From positions 744,001 through 808,000 of the forward strand of contig JABVXV010000003.1 of NCBI GenBank assembly GCA_013365325.1: DNA of 64,000 nt, given 5' to 3'. The notes beneath the pieces were generated by a model. The model was given only the letters and a program-made list of their open reading frames with translations. It had not been told where the DNA came from and did not search any database. The stretch's first letter is position 1, and the number at the start of each line of letters is the position of its first letter. The DNA is from Dipetalonema caudispina (lineage: Eukaryota; Nematoda; Chromadorea; Rhabditida; Onchocercidae). A program made the translations under genes and the position numbers. Below, piece after piece: positions 1 through 11,648 of this stretch.

Positions 1-487
1 TTGCTTTTGCAGGTTCCTATTTTTCTACATAGTTCAGCTTCTAATGATAGCTTAGCTACATGCTAGACTTGACCACACGGTGGTCTATAGAGAGAAATGT
101 CAACCACTAAATCATCTTTTTATATTTAAGCTGATTGAACGGTTGCATTCAAATAATTGTTTCACATGAAATTTCGAAGAACGTTCACATTTTGTAAACG
201 AATATTGCACTAAGTCAGATATAGATTATAAATCAAATGGCAGATTTTTTATTCAAATTACTATTGTATAACTTTTGCTAATTTCAGTACTTGCTTTTGT
301 CATAGTTCTTTTAACTTCTGTAACAAAAAAAAAGATTTTTTCATATGCTTTTAACAAAAATCGCTGTAAATTGTCTTTCTTATTTCTTGGTTAAGATAGT
401 TTTATGGAAATTTGACAACAAGTGTCGTTATCGCAGCCACTAAAATCTGATATAATTTGCGATTCTAGAATTAGCATGTTTTTACAG
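1..487 (+). other. Intron of the proteasome alpha-7 gene
   Basis: This AT-rich stretch lies directly before the acceptor TTTACAG that ends at 487. The exon after it begins inside the proteasome alpha-7 protein, so the stretch is most simply the 3' part of an intron. No exon matching the missing N-terminal third of the subunit could be seen here, so those exons should lie upstream of the window. A CAG at 10-12 is a possible acceptor but opens no matching frame. Confidence 0.6.
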
Positions 488-1675
488 GTCTTAGTGCGGA
501 TGCACGCGTTTTAGTGGACAGAGCACGAATTGAATGTCAGTCATATAAGTTGACGCTTGAAGATCCTGTTACAGTAGGCTATATTGCACGGTTTATTGCG
601 AACACTAAACAAGTTTGCTATTTGATTATTTATTTCAGATTATTCTCGTTATACTGTTCAAGTCACAAGACTTGACATAATTATATTTCCCTACATTATG
701 CATTTTGCAGAGATTTACACAAAGTCCAGGAAGAAGACCTTTCGGTATATCGATGCTTATTGGTGGCTTTGATTTTGACGGAACTCCGCGATTATTCAAA
801 ACTGAACCTTCAGGAGCATATTACGAATATTCTGTTAGTTTTTTATACCCGATGAAAATAATGTTTAGTCGCAAAATAGTGTGATACATACTTTTCTGCT
901 GAACCGCTGAACTTGGGATCTTACTATTTATTTGTAGTATTTGAACCTTTTAACTTATCTCATATGAATCCAAGTAAGTTGTTTGGCTGCACATGAACGT
1001 TCGGCTTGGAAGAACATTTCATTCATTCACCTGCCTTTCTATCATATTAAATTGAATAAGGGAGTTTTCTGTTCCAGTTGTGAAACCTTCTCAGTTAACT
1101 ACGAAATGCAGTTTACAGGCAAATTCAACAGGTCGTGGTGAGAAACCAGTGCGAGAGTATTTGGAAGAACATTACAATGATGAGACAACAGCGGATGAAG
1201 CAAGCGTTTTAAAACTGGTAGTGAAAGCTTTATCACAAGTGGTTCAAAGTGGTGCTCAGAATATCGAAATTGCTGTCATGAAGCTGTCCACTGAACCGGT
1301 TATCATCCTTTTTCACTGCAGTAGTAAACAACCGTTAAATGAATTGAACTGAATCATTTCATTACCAGCGTTTTTCATAAAAAGTGACTAATCAGCTTTT
1401 ACTCCGCATGAGTAAATTGACGCTATATTTCTGAATTTTGATTTTTGTTGATATTTCACTAAAAAAGGCAATTGCCTTCTTTTTCACTCTCCATTAAAAT
1501 GTTTATCCAACTGCAGCTATAAATTTCATTGAAACATCCATCTGTTCAGGGACGCACTGTGGACTATCGGATTCTACCAACTGAAGAAGTGGAAGAACTA
1601 ATTAAAGTTGTTGATGCTGAAAGAGTGGAAGCTGAAGCAGAAGAAGCAGCAAAAAAAGCTACCGGACTGAAATGA
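488..1675 (+). CDS. pas-4: 20S proteasome subunit alpha type-7, 3' part (5' exons outside window)
   Basis: Structural alpha-ring subunit of the 20S core proteasome; alpha subunits gate substrate entry and carry no catalytic threonine. Four exons are visible: 488-612, 711-833, 1119-1298 and 1550-1675, with phases that join cleanly and a TGA at 1673-1675. They encode about 184 residues of a protein normally near 250. Diagnostic stretches are [55 protein letters not shown] and [15 protein letters not shown], which match PSMA7/pas-4 closely. The C-terminus is a charged Glu/Ala/Lys tail ending in ATGLK, as in the family. The end of the third exon (1298) is the least certain junction: it was chosen because a GT donor there keeps phase and joins to [18 protein letters not shown]. 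The N-terminus is not in the window. Confidence 0.92.
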
Positions 1676-2641
1676 TCTTTTAAAAATTTCTTTACTTTGT
1701 TTGAACATATTCGTTGGTCACGAAATTCATTTATATTTAAATTAATTGGTAATTGAAATACAGAGTTGGAATGTAAATCATTTGTTGTTTTTGATTGAAG
1801 TTCTTGATCGGGAATATTTTTAAGTGTTCCTTATTTTTAAATGAAGAGAGTTTCTTGGAGTATGTTATTATAGTAAAAGCCAATCGTATGCTCAAAGTCC
1901 GAAGTAACATCTTTCATTTGTGACCAACCTCACCTTAGCCTTCCTTCTTTCCTCGTTGACATCGAATTCATTCAAAACATGAAAATGTTCTTTTGAAGAA
2001 CGAAATATAAAAAAATGACAAAGTGTTAGGTATCTACTAACATCTCAGTGTCAGTTTTGGATTTTCTGTTTGTTTTGAAGTAGCCATGTGTAATATTCAC
2101 ATATGTTCCAATATTTATGGGTTGTTACCATGTTAATGGGAATAAATTCTACCACTGACTTGCAGCGTGCTTTTTCTAGCAACTTTATCCATGCTTGCAA
2201 CGGCGGTTCTTACCTTTGTTGAAAAATTGTTCACCAATATAAAACGCCTGGGTGGAACAACAGTCGACTCCGCCTCCAACGTCGCGGAAGTTTTGGATGA
2301 GATGGATCGGACGGAGTAAACGATTTCGTGTTGAGGTCACGCGTTGCAGACTTGAGGTTTCGTGGGAAGTAGGGGAGTTATTAGGTTGAAGTACCGATTA
2401 AGCGAGGCTGTTAAGAAAGCAACATAGGGGAAAATATCTTTTGTTTCTTGTTAATATTATTTGGATGGTTTTTTCCTCGATCGTATCACCGTGACTCAAC
2501 GAGATTTGCAAACCCACATATTATTATCAGTTCATTATCAGTCTTTAAGCGGTGTTTTTGCTCATTTATCTACAATGATCATTTACAGGTCTTCATTTGC
2601 AGCAGCTTACTAGAGAGTAAAAGGATCTCAAAGCTATCAAA
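1676..2641. other. Intergenic region between pas-4 and snr-2
   Basis: This holds the 3' UTR of the proteasome gene and the upstream region of SmB. An AATAAA at 2141-2146 is a possible polyadenylation signal, though it is far from the stop. A short stretch around 2245-2395 is richer in G and C than its surroundings. No convincing coding exon was seen on either strand. Confidence 0.5.
2582..2588 (+). promoter_or_regulatory. Splice acceptor upstream of snr-2 start, possible trans-splice site
   Basis: TTTACAG ends at 2588, 53 bases before the SmB start codon. In nematodes such an acceptor without a paired donor close upstream is a usual position for spliced-leader addition. A second CAG at 2599-2601 is an alternative. 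A 5' UTR intron is equally possible from sequence alone. Confidence 0.35.
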
Positions 2642-4231
2642 ATGGTAAGTGATAACTATTTGATTAATGTATCTTTTTCTTGGTTACCTTCTTAACAATT
2701 TAACAATTTGAGTAACTCTTAAGTGATGTTGAAATGTACTACTAACTCATATTAGTCCGCTAGCGGCATTCGTCTATTACAAATAAATAATAATTCAAAC
2801 AACGCAACTTTTATTGAGGTGATCTGTCTTCGGTGATAGTTTTTCACTGCTTAATTTAAATGTTTACGTTAGATATCAAAATGTGTTTTCGTTCAAGTAG
2901 TCTTTGCGATGTAATTATTTTTTTACAGACGATTAGCAAAAACAATAAAATGATGTCTCATTTGAATCGTAAGATGAAAGTGGTATTGTTGGATTCTAGG
3001 ACCTTCGTTGGCTATTTCAAAGGTGTACTCAATTTCTTTGCTTGCCTGATGTAAAGCTTGAAAATTTTTGATCAAATTGCAACGTATTCACATTTTGCAT
3101 TCCACTTAGTTTTATTTCTGCTATATCTCATGTTAACATACAAAAGCTAATGGTTGTCACACTTCTTTACCACATTTATGTGAATAACTATTTGCTTCAG
3201 CTTTCGACAAGCATATGAATATCCTTCTGTGTGACTGTGAAGAATTGCGTCGTATCAAACCAAAACCCGGCAAAAAGATCGCTGAGGTAATGTGATTTAT
3301 AGCAAAATATCTAAATTTATATGTTGAGCAGTGTCGTGCAAACCGCTAACTTTAATCACGTTTCTTTGTGCTGTATTGTATTCCTCAGATTGTTTTAGCA
3401 TTTTTGATACCAACAGTGAGGAATAGGGTATTGAATGAAGTAACCATCTGGAAAACTGCAACTTAAATCAATAAATCATCCGCAATCATTAATATGGCGT
3501 AGTTATTTGATGTTTGCGTATTTCCAGTTCTTATATACCGATTGTGAACTTTCCATTCTTTCTACATAATTTCACTGTATGTAGTTTTTTTAGGGGGAAG
3601 AAAAACGGACGCTGGGTTTGGTGTTGCTGCGTGGTGAACACATAGTTTCGATGACTGTTCAGTCTAATGAACAGGATGAAGATTCAAAACAGCAGGGAAA
3701 AGCCGGAAATATTGGTGGACCTGGTGCAGCAAAACCAGCTGGACGTGGCATGGGACCTCCTATGGTCGGACCTCCTGGGCCTGCTCCTGGTTAGTGTTTT
3801 TGATTTTATTCTAAGCATAGGAATTTGGCAAGTTTAGATGGAAAGAAAGAGGATGAAGAAAACCGATAGAAGCGTTCTGCATGGATTACGAGTCCATTCA
3901 CAGTTAAGGAGGAAAACCTGTTTTCATTATTTCACGGTGTTGAAATGATTTCTTTCAATTTGGAGTTCCTTTTTATGTTTGATACTAATCTTTGTGGTTG
4001 CGAAAGCATATATTCTGAAGATTTTATGCAGATAGCGAAATAATAAAAACGTTCAATTACGCCGTGTTTATTAAACTTTAACTTAATCTTCTATAATTTT
4101 CAGGTTTGCAAGGAGCAGTACGTGGTATTGGTGGTCCCGGTATGGGAATGATGCAGCCTCAACCAATGCCTGGAGCACCGCCTTTCGTTGTTCCACAAGT
4201 ATTCCCACCGCGAGGGCCGATGTATCATTAA
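2642..4231 (+). CDS. snr-2: Small nuclear ribonucleoprotein Sm B/B'
   Basis: Core Sm-ring protein of the U1, U2, U4 and U5 snRNPs. Five coding exons: 2642-2644, 2929-3022, 3201-3286, 3594-3789 and 4104-4231, giving 168 residues, much shorter than the vertebrate SmB tail. The Sm fold is recognisable: [20 protein letters not shown], then [15 protein letters not shown], then Sm2 motif [14 protein letters not shown] near residues 68-82. The C-terminal third is Gly/Pro/Met-rich with a few RG pairs (AGRGM, AVRGIG), likely arginine-methylation sites by family knowledge. The first coding exon holds only the ATG, immediately followed by the donor GTAAGT; this start was chosen because [14 protein letters not shown] then aligns with the family N-terminus. 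OLA1 begins 469 bases downstream. Confidence 0.93.
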
Positions 4232-4305
4232 TTTCTAAAGATCTGATTTTCTATGTTGTTTTTTATTCTTTTACATATGTTTTTTGTGTGACTTCCATTT
4301 TTTTA

Positions 4306-4311
4306 AATAAA
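4306..4311 (+). terminator. Polyadenylation signal AATAAA of snr-2
   Basis: Canonical AATAAA 75 bases after the SmB stop codon, in a T-rich then A-rich 3' UTR. Spacing is normal for a nematode 3' UTR. Confidence 0.7.
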
Positions 4312-4670
4312 ATTTAAAAGAAAGATTGTTCTGCATAAGTAGCGATTTCTTATATTCAGAAATAGATATTTCTTGGCTGCACAATACCAATGTTTTTGAA
4401 AAGAAGTGCATTTAATCGGTTTAGTTACTGAACTAGCGACTTCTTATTCTATTATCCCGAAAGAGGTTCGGATAACACTTTCATCGAATTCATCTGTTTT
4501 TATCTTTTTAGTTTGTTTACAGATCGTTCTTATCAATAGCTGAACAGATTGTAATTATAACATAGACTTCATTTCAATGTGCTCGATTGAAGTCCATTAA
4601 GTGTGGTTTCTGGACTGCTTTTGCGAATAGCATGTAATTCAATGCTAAACCCGTTATGGTTTTTTTAGTA

Positions 4671-4678
4671 ATTCAACT
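4671..4678 (+). promoter_or_regulatory. Candidate trans-splice acceptor of OLA1
   Basis: TTTTTTAG ends at 4678, 22 bases before the OLA1 start codon at 4701. The interval from SmB has no other obvious 5' exon, so spliced-leader addition here is the simplest model. If the leader were of the SL2 class it would imply an operon with SmB; sequence alone cannot tell. Confidence 0.45.
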
Positions 4679-4700
4679 ATTAATAACAAGTGAACGAACA

Positions 4701-7518
4701 ATGCCGCCGAAAAAGAAAGATAGTACGGAGGAGCGCCTGCCCCTAATGGGTCGAATAGGAACAAATTTAAAGGTTGGTGTCGTCTCGCTCGTGTTTTAAT
4801 CACATAATTTTAGTTCCTCTGATAACAAAGCTATTAATAGCACTTGTTGTTTGCAAAGTAACTTTTAAATTCATTAATGATTACGAGACAACAAAATTAC
4901 AAGTACCATTTTTTGTGTTCTTTAGTAATTTCGTGAATATATGACGCAAATACTCTTTCTTTATGGCTCATGAAGTCATTTCAAATCATTTCCATTTTGT
5001 CATAAGGCTCTTTCGGAATACCTGTCTCTGCGTAACCGGGATGCTGTAACGTCTTCTATATTGGTTTGAAACTTTTTGGACACTTCATCGTTTGACATTG
5101 TTCAGTTGCTGTTGCAACTGAACAATGTCAAACGTACTATTCTTTCGTTGTGATCGACTAGGATTTTTTTGTAAATAAAGCGCTGTTGGAATCGTAATCA
5201 AAGTAGATACTAATGCTTAGAAACTGTAATTCATCTCTGCAGTTATACCACTTTGGTTGTATAGAGGTGATATAATGGGTTATTTTCAATTCAGATGGGT
5301 ATTCTTGGAGTTCCAAACGTCGGGAAAAGCACTTTTTTCAATGTGCTAACGAAAAGTCAAGCACAAGCAGAAAACTTCCCTTTCTGTACAATTGATCCCA
5401 ATGAAAGTAAGTTTGAAATAATTAATTTGCTTCTTGCATTATTTTTCCGCTAATATTTCTAGAAAGTTTTTCACGTCACTTTCTTCATTTGTAATGATCA
5501 TTGTTGTCACTGCGGAATCAGTTCTGGATTTTTTATCTCTTGTCAGTTTACAACCACTCTATGAGTGCTGTAAAATTCAGTTGCCTTGTAATTTAAAAGC
5601 ATTCCTAAAAATGGGATTAACTTTGTAAAAGTATTGTTCGCTTTAATCAGTGCAATATTTCATTAACTTTCAGGTATCTTCTTCATTTATCTCTTCTTTA
5701 TCTCTCTCTCTTTCTTAATTGATGGAGTTTTTGATCTTCGGGACCATTTTTAAGCATTTCTAAGCATCGTTTACTCCATTTTCTGGTAATGCAATAAAGA
5801 TTATTATCACTTTAGGTCGCGTACCCGTTAATGATAACCGTTTCGATTGGTTGGTAGAGCATTTCAAGCCGCTTAGCAGAGTGCCGGCATTTTTAAATGT
5901 TGTTGATATTGCTGGTTTGGTGAGTGGCGCTTCTGAAGGATTGGGTCTTGGCAATGCTTTCCTGTCGCATGTTAGTGCGTGTGATGCACTTTTCCATCTT
6001 TGTCGGTTAGCAATGAACTTGAATTAATATCTAGATCCTTTGCTCCTTCATACCATTCACTTATGAGGTTTGGAAAGAATGAATGGAATTCAATTGCAAA
6101 AGTATTATTTGAAGTATATGAATTCAACATTATTTTATTATACCACCGCTTAAGTTCAGAACTACCAAATTCGGAAAAAAGCAATAAGAATCAGAATAAA
6201 CTGACCGACTATTGCATAGACTGCTCTGGATTTAAGATAATGATTAGAAAGCAGAATTGTTATTTCAGCGCTTTTGATGACGACAACGTGACGCATGTGG
6301 AAGGTGAAGTTAATCCAATCCGAGATCTTGATATAATACAGAGAGAACTTATCAAGAAAGACCTGCAGTATCTGGAAGGCGCCATAGATAAAATGGAAAA
6401 AATTGTTGTAAGAGGTGGTGATAAAAGCAGAAAACTGGAGTACGAAACACTATTGAAGGTGATCCCGATAGAAGAAGGAAAATACTTAGAAATTTGAAGA
6501 AAATAGAAATATTAAGGCTTTTTGATTATAGGTGAAGAAGCTGTTAGACGAAGATGGACAACCTGTTCGTTTGATAACATGGAATGAAAAAGAAGTGGAA
6601 GTACTGAATCATCACCTTTTGTTGACGGCTAAACCCATTGTTTATTTGATCAATCTCTCGGATGCAGACTATATCAGGAAGGTAAATTTAGAATTTCCAA
6701 GTCTCAGTGATTCAATTATCTAGAAAAGCTAAAGATTGCTTTTTAGGTTTTAAGAAGGATTCGAAGACAATTAGTGACATTAAATATGTTATCTTATTTT
6801 CATTTACAGAAGAATAAATGGCTATCAAAAATTAAAACCTGGTTGAGTGAAAATGATCCGCATGCAGTTTGCATTCCATTTAGCGGTACATTAGAATTAA
6901 AGCTTATGGAAATGCCAGAAGATGAGCGACTCGCCTTTTTAAAAGAACAGAATACAACAAGGTGTGTTTTCTTGGTGGTTTCAAACTGAATTTAGTAGGA
7001 TGTTTAATTTGTGCTAGTATATTGTTGGTTTTTTAAACATCCTTCTTTTCTTTCATGTCTCTTGGCAGTTCGTTTCAGCGCATTGGATAAAATTGTTAAG
7101 ACCGGCTACAAGGCGCTACAGCTTGAATACTTTTTTACATGTGGTAAAGATGAAGTAAAAGCGTGGACAATACAGGTCTGGCTGTAATTTTAAAGTCATA
7201 ATTGAGGGGTACTGGTTTTATTTAAAGTTTTCAGTTTTTAAATGAAATTACTTTTATTGACAATTAAGTCGGTATTATCTTTTGAAGAAAGGGACAAAAG
7301 CGCCGCAAGCTGCTGGAAAGATTCACACGGACTTTGAGAAAGGATTTATTATGGCCGAAGTATGTAAAGTGAACGACTTGATGGAGCTGGGCAGCGAAAC
7401 TGCTGTGAAGGCAGCGGGAAAGTATCGTCAACAAGGCAGAAATTATACCGTTGAAGATGGTGATATAATATTGTTTAAATTTAATGCTGGTGCTGGTCTT
7501 ACGTCTAAGAAGAAGTGA
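4701..7518 (+). CDS. ola-1: Obg-like ATPase 1 (YchF family P-loop ATPase)
   Basis: YchF-family NTPase that prefers ATP; family members are linked to translation and stress responses. Eight exons: 4701-4772, 5295-5406, 5816-6005, 6269-6458, 6532-6681, 6810-6961, 7079-7175 and 7288-7518, encoding 397 residues (human OLA1 is 396). The P-loop is GVPNVGKST at about residues 29-37; the switch region is [13 protein letters not shown]3 is DIAGLV; the altered G4 is NLSD in place of NKxD, which explains ATP preference in this family. The C-terminal TGS domain includes [17 protein letters not shown] and [21 protein letters not shown]-terminal MPPKKK matches the family start. Acceptors TTTCAG (7078) and GAAG (7287) were set by reading frame. 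Intron 1 contains a perfect 21-bp hairpin. Confidence 0.95.
5089..5134. repeat. Perfect 21-bp inverted repeat with 4-base loop
   Basis: Arms 5089-5109 and 5114-5134 are exact reverse complements, separated by TGTT at 5110-5113. The structure lies in OLA1 intron 1 and would fold as an RNA hairpin in the pre-mRNA. Pairing stops abruptly on the outside (T at 5088 faces T at 5135). It could be a small foldback element, a precursor of small RNA, or a replication-slippage palindrome. Confidence 0.95.
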
Positions 7519-7735
7519 AATGGGATGGAGTTGTTTGATTGACAAATTCAAGTGGGTAATTCACTGTATTAGGACTGATCCGTAGAACAAGGCTAGGTGA
7601 TTGGTGGTACATGCGTGACATTTTTTACTTCTCAGCATTATTGTAGGATTAAAATCTAAATGCTTAAGAGAAGAGTATGGAAAAGGAATTTTTATGGTTC
7701 TTTATTGTCCTTTGTTGAGGTTATACTGCTTGTTC

Positions 7736-7741
7736 AATAAA
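7736..7741 (+). terminator. Polyadenylation signal AATAAA of OLA1
   Basis: AATAAA 218 bases past the OLA1 stop. It is the clearest signal in this 3' region. Confidence 0.55.
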
Positions 7742-8587
7742 TGCACAAAGAAGACTGTAATGCATGCTCAACAACAAAACAAAGCCATGAGAAGGGCAGT
7801 TCACTATAAAGAACAAAGCCGTGAATAATTCAAATTAGAAAATTCAATTAACAAACCCATGGAAATCTTGATAATGAGCTCCTGCGGCTGAATATGACAC
7901 TGCGAGTGATCAAGAGGAAATCAATTTTATGAACTGTTTTTATTTAGTAGTTAGCTCTTTGTGAAATTACCGAACTGCTTAACTATAACTTCCCCATCTG
8001 AATGCTCTTTTGGTGGTAACAACAAGGGAGTGAGATCTACACCGAAATTTTATTATCGCTCTTTAGTATATAGCAAAGAGTCTCTGCAGGCTATATAGCC
8101 GTACGAATGTTCACCCCTCATAATAGCAACGTAGTAAAGTACCGATAAGTAGTACTATAATGGGAGCTCACATGTGCTCCGGTTAGACACCGGAAAAGTG
8201 TGCTCCGGAGAGATAGCTAATGTCAGCTATCTCCTAATGCAATAAGTCGTCTCTGACGTTACAGGAGCACCACGCCCATTTTCGCCAAAGAAACACACCC
8301 ATTCAATGAGATGGGCCGCATTAATTTCGTGCTCCGCCCATCATCCCATCAAAGTTGGCTGAATCGATTGTTAGAGAGGGGCAGAGAGGTGTGCTTTCTT
8401 TCTTCACATTCCTTACCCTAGTTGTCAGTGCGTTGCGTGGACCTGCGCCACCCCGAGGAAGAGTAGACGTAAGTGTGTTTGACTTGTAGACGGAAAGGTT
8501 GACAGGTCGCAGCACGGCCTGCCTCCGCCCCGTGTGATCCGTGTAAAAGAGGCAGCAGCAGTAACAACAGGTGGCCCCCACCCCGCG
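7742..8587 (+). promoter_or_regulatory. Upstream region of the Sp-type factor gene, GC-rich toward its end
   Basis: AT-rich at first, then from about 8240 clearly richer in G and C than the rest of the window. A small perfect inverted repeat has arms at 8210-8218 and 8225-8233. GC/CACC-box-like motifs occur: CCACGCCCAT at 8271-8280, GCGCCACCCC near 8446 and CTCCGCCCCG at 8523-8532. Sp proteins bind such boxes, so autoregulation is possible but inferred. Long open frames here on the minus strand are by-products of the base composition. Confidence 0.45.
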
Positions 8588-11500
8588 ATGGCTGAGACCA
8601 CCCCTATCCTGCCCAAGCAGCCATCGTCCAATCCGGCAGCGCCGTCGCCCTCCACGACACAACCCCCAGCGACGCAGGACACTCCCATACTGCCGAAACT
8701 CATCACCGGCAGTACCGGTACGAATGGTACTCCTGCCGTGGCACAGCAGCCACAGCCTCAGGCTACATCTATACAACACCAGCAGGTAAAGTTTCGTTCA
8801 ACTTATTTTCCGGATCACGAGTGAAGTAAAAGGTAAGTAGTGCATGCGGAAATGCGTCGTACATCCTGTTTCATACTCTTTCCCGAATTCGGTATTTACC
8901 GTTTTGTTAAGACCTTGTTTCATTTCGTTATTTTTGCTAGCGAAAGCGGCAAAACTTGTGGAACATCCTACCTAATCTCTACAGCTCTAAGAATGCTTTA
9001 AAAATAAGAATTTGTATTTCAAATTCGAAATGTAGTTTTCTTAATTACTGCAACTTAAGGACGTGTGCATTTTATTAAGGAACTTTTTTTAGGTGCAGTT
9101 TATACCAATTGCCACTCAAAATCAGAGTGGACAACAACCGACACAAGTTCAGCTCATACCCGTCACAGGACCAGGACAAACTCAACAATTTTTAGTAATA
9201 CAGCAACCAGCAATTGCTAGTAAGATTTTGCATCACTTCACAGCGAAGCAAAACATAACAGAACAGCTAAGTGGGTCCCTCTTACTTGGAAGATTTGTGT
9301 TCTGGAATTATCTTTGCAAGTTCCGCTTTTAAGAAAAGTTTTTTTTTCTAACTGCAGGGGGTGATAGTGGGCTAAACCTGTTCTTACTTTTCATTCCGAA
9401 CCATATATTTGCTTGGTTTAGAGCAAATCTGCAGTATCTGTTTTCTGTTGAAGAGGTGAGTTAAAAAGCCGAAAGCGCGGTATGTGGGTCTTCTCAAAAT
9501 TATTAACTGAGAGCGACGAAATATATTCAACTGAATGGGCGACTGTAAAGAACTGAAATAAAAAGGAATTTTTATCATATTGTGATCCGTTGGTATAGCA
9601 GTATATCTCTATATTGACACTATTTAGGGTACTAAACGACTGATTCGCTTTCTTTTACTTATTTTCCCCCATCAGTACTTGTTTTTACCAAGATTTGCAG
9701 CGGTGTTTCCAGGCCCTTCAATACCAATTCAACCTACTGGTATCCAACAGACTAATCAGTTTTATATTGTACAACAACCCACAGCTGGCCCCAATCAGGC
9801 ACCGCAACAGGTTTTTTTGATTTCTCGAATTCAAAATACCTTTTTGAAAGAAAATGAAGTCTAATTTTGTTTGTTTGAAATTTTAGATGAGAAAAAAGTA
9901 AAGCCGTACGTCGAACTAGGGAGAAAGTTATTGTAAGTCACGTATTTTAGAATTCATTAGTTTTGTTGCGGATGATGAATTCTGATGAATAATGAATTTC
10001 TAGAATTGCAGATATTCGGTAGAAACCTCTTTTAGCTTAGTTCTGTCCGTTGAATTTGCCGTACCATTTTCAATCTTTTCATTGGCATTAAACAATCATA
10101 ACTTTTGGCTAAAATGAAACTGTGAATTTTGGGTATGAAGGCTTACGATAACTTAAATGTTTTTAGATAGCATTTATACCGCTGCAGATGCATCCGGCTC
10201 CAGATACAAAACCAGTATTAGCCAGTTTGCACGCGCAACCTCATCATCTGCAACAGCAGACTTTACAGCAGATGCGAAATGTAGAAATGCAACAACCACA
10301 GCAAACAAATGCAAAACAAGAAATAGATGATGGTAGTGCTAATGGTGTCACTACCCAACAAAGGATAAAATTAGGTTTGTTTATCGATTTTGGCGATTTT
10401 CAGGGATTCCTGATTAAAACTAAGTTTTACCACTTAATTTTAATTATATATAGTTCATTTGTGGATCCATTTCTTGCAAAAATATTGTAGCTGAAAAGTA
10501 AGTTGAAAAATAGAGTTAATTGATCAACGATAATTTAGCGTTAATTTGAGGGCTTTGAAAAATTAAATTATCAGTCACGTTGAAGTGGTTGGTTTAAAAA
10601 GCATCTCCCAGATATAATCGCATTTAATAGGTCAACTTTGCTATGTCCTTTTGGCAAAAGGCGCATAAATGTAAATGGCTTATTCTTCAACCTTTGAAAG
10701 TTGATACCGCTGTATATACCACTGAAGCATAATGATAGAGACGGTTTTACTCTTTTGATAACTGTGTTGCAGGAAATTTGCATTTCATCCAAGATCCGAA
10801 TGATCCGCAGAAGTGGATAATTACCACAGCAGCAGGGGATTCAGCAGAGGCACCCAATCAAGGATATCGTTACAATCGTCAAAATGAATTCGATGCTACA
10901 CCAAGTGCTTCAACTGTCGGTCAGCAACTAGGATACAAGCAGCAAAAAACGCCCAAAAGAACTGCATGTAACTGCCCAAACTGTCAAAACAGTACTAACA
11001 ATAAATTGTAAGCTTTTTAATTCTTTTTAGGCAGAGAATAACTGGGAATTCTGAGTTCCTAAATTTTGTGATTTAAAATCAAATGTACTTTGTTTTTTCA
11101 ACAGCACTCGAGCAGAAAAATCACTGATTGTTTTCGTCTTTAAGAGTGAAAAGTGGTGAGAAGCAGCGTTTGCACATTTGTCACTTGTGTGAGAAAACCT
11201 ACGGGAAGACGTCACATTTGCGAGCGCATTTAAGAGGACATGCAGGACAAAAACCGTTCGCATGCGATTGGGCACACTGTCAGAAAAGGTTCACACGTTC
11301 CGATGAATTGCAGCGGCATCGTAGAACACATACTGGTTTGTCTTCATTTTGTGGTTTCAAAGTCTTTTTAGACAAACCGCGATTGGAAAACTTGGCATGA
11401 AATAAATTTTTTTAGGTGAGAAACGTTTTGCTTGTGGTCACTGTGGCAAAAAATTTATGCGATCAGATCATTTAACGAAACACGAAAGGACTCATTCAAC

Positions 11501-11648
11501 AGTACGTGGACATGGCAATTCAGAATTAAGCGCACGAGCACGTGGATCTGTGGATGCAACTGTGCGTGCAGTAGCATCAGCAGAAGTCAATTCATCACAA
11601 ACCAATCTGATCAGTACGCAACAGCAGGCTATCATTAATTCTATTTAG
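8588..11648 (+). CDS. sptf-3: Sp1-family three-zinc-finger transcription factor with Btd box
   Basis: Sequence-specific nuclear transcription factor. Seven exons: 8588-8785, 9093-9219, 9701-9810, 10167-10374, 10773-11007, 11145-11335 and 11416-11648, encoding 433 residues. The N-terminal two thirds is Gln/Pro/Thr-rich with hydrophobic-Gln repeats ([24 protein letters not shown]), like Sp1 activation regions. A Buttonhead box [10 protein letters not shown] lies near residues 281-290. Three C2H2 fingers follow at about 303-325, 329-353 and 361-381, with recognition helices [16 protein letters not shown] and RSDHLTKH, the set that reads GC boxes. Finger 1 has C-x2-C (CHLC) where vertebrate Sp proteins have C-x4-C. 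Exon 6 start at 11145 was chosen because the stronger-looking acceptor at 11104 runs into a stop. The symbol is assigned by similarity to the worm Sp factor that has a Btd box and is less certain than the family. Confidence 0.9.

Noticed and set aside
8321..8779. Open frame of 152 codons on the minus strand
   Set aside because: It lies opposite the GC-rich first exon and promoter of the Sp-type gene. The translation is Arg/Gly/Cys-rich, typical of a GC-rich antisense reading, and shows no family features.
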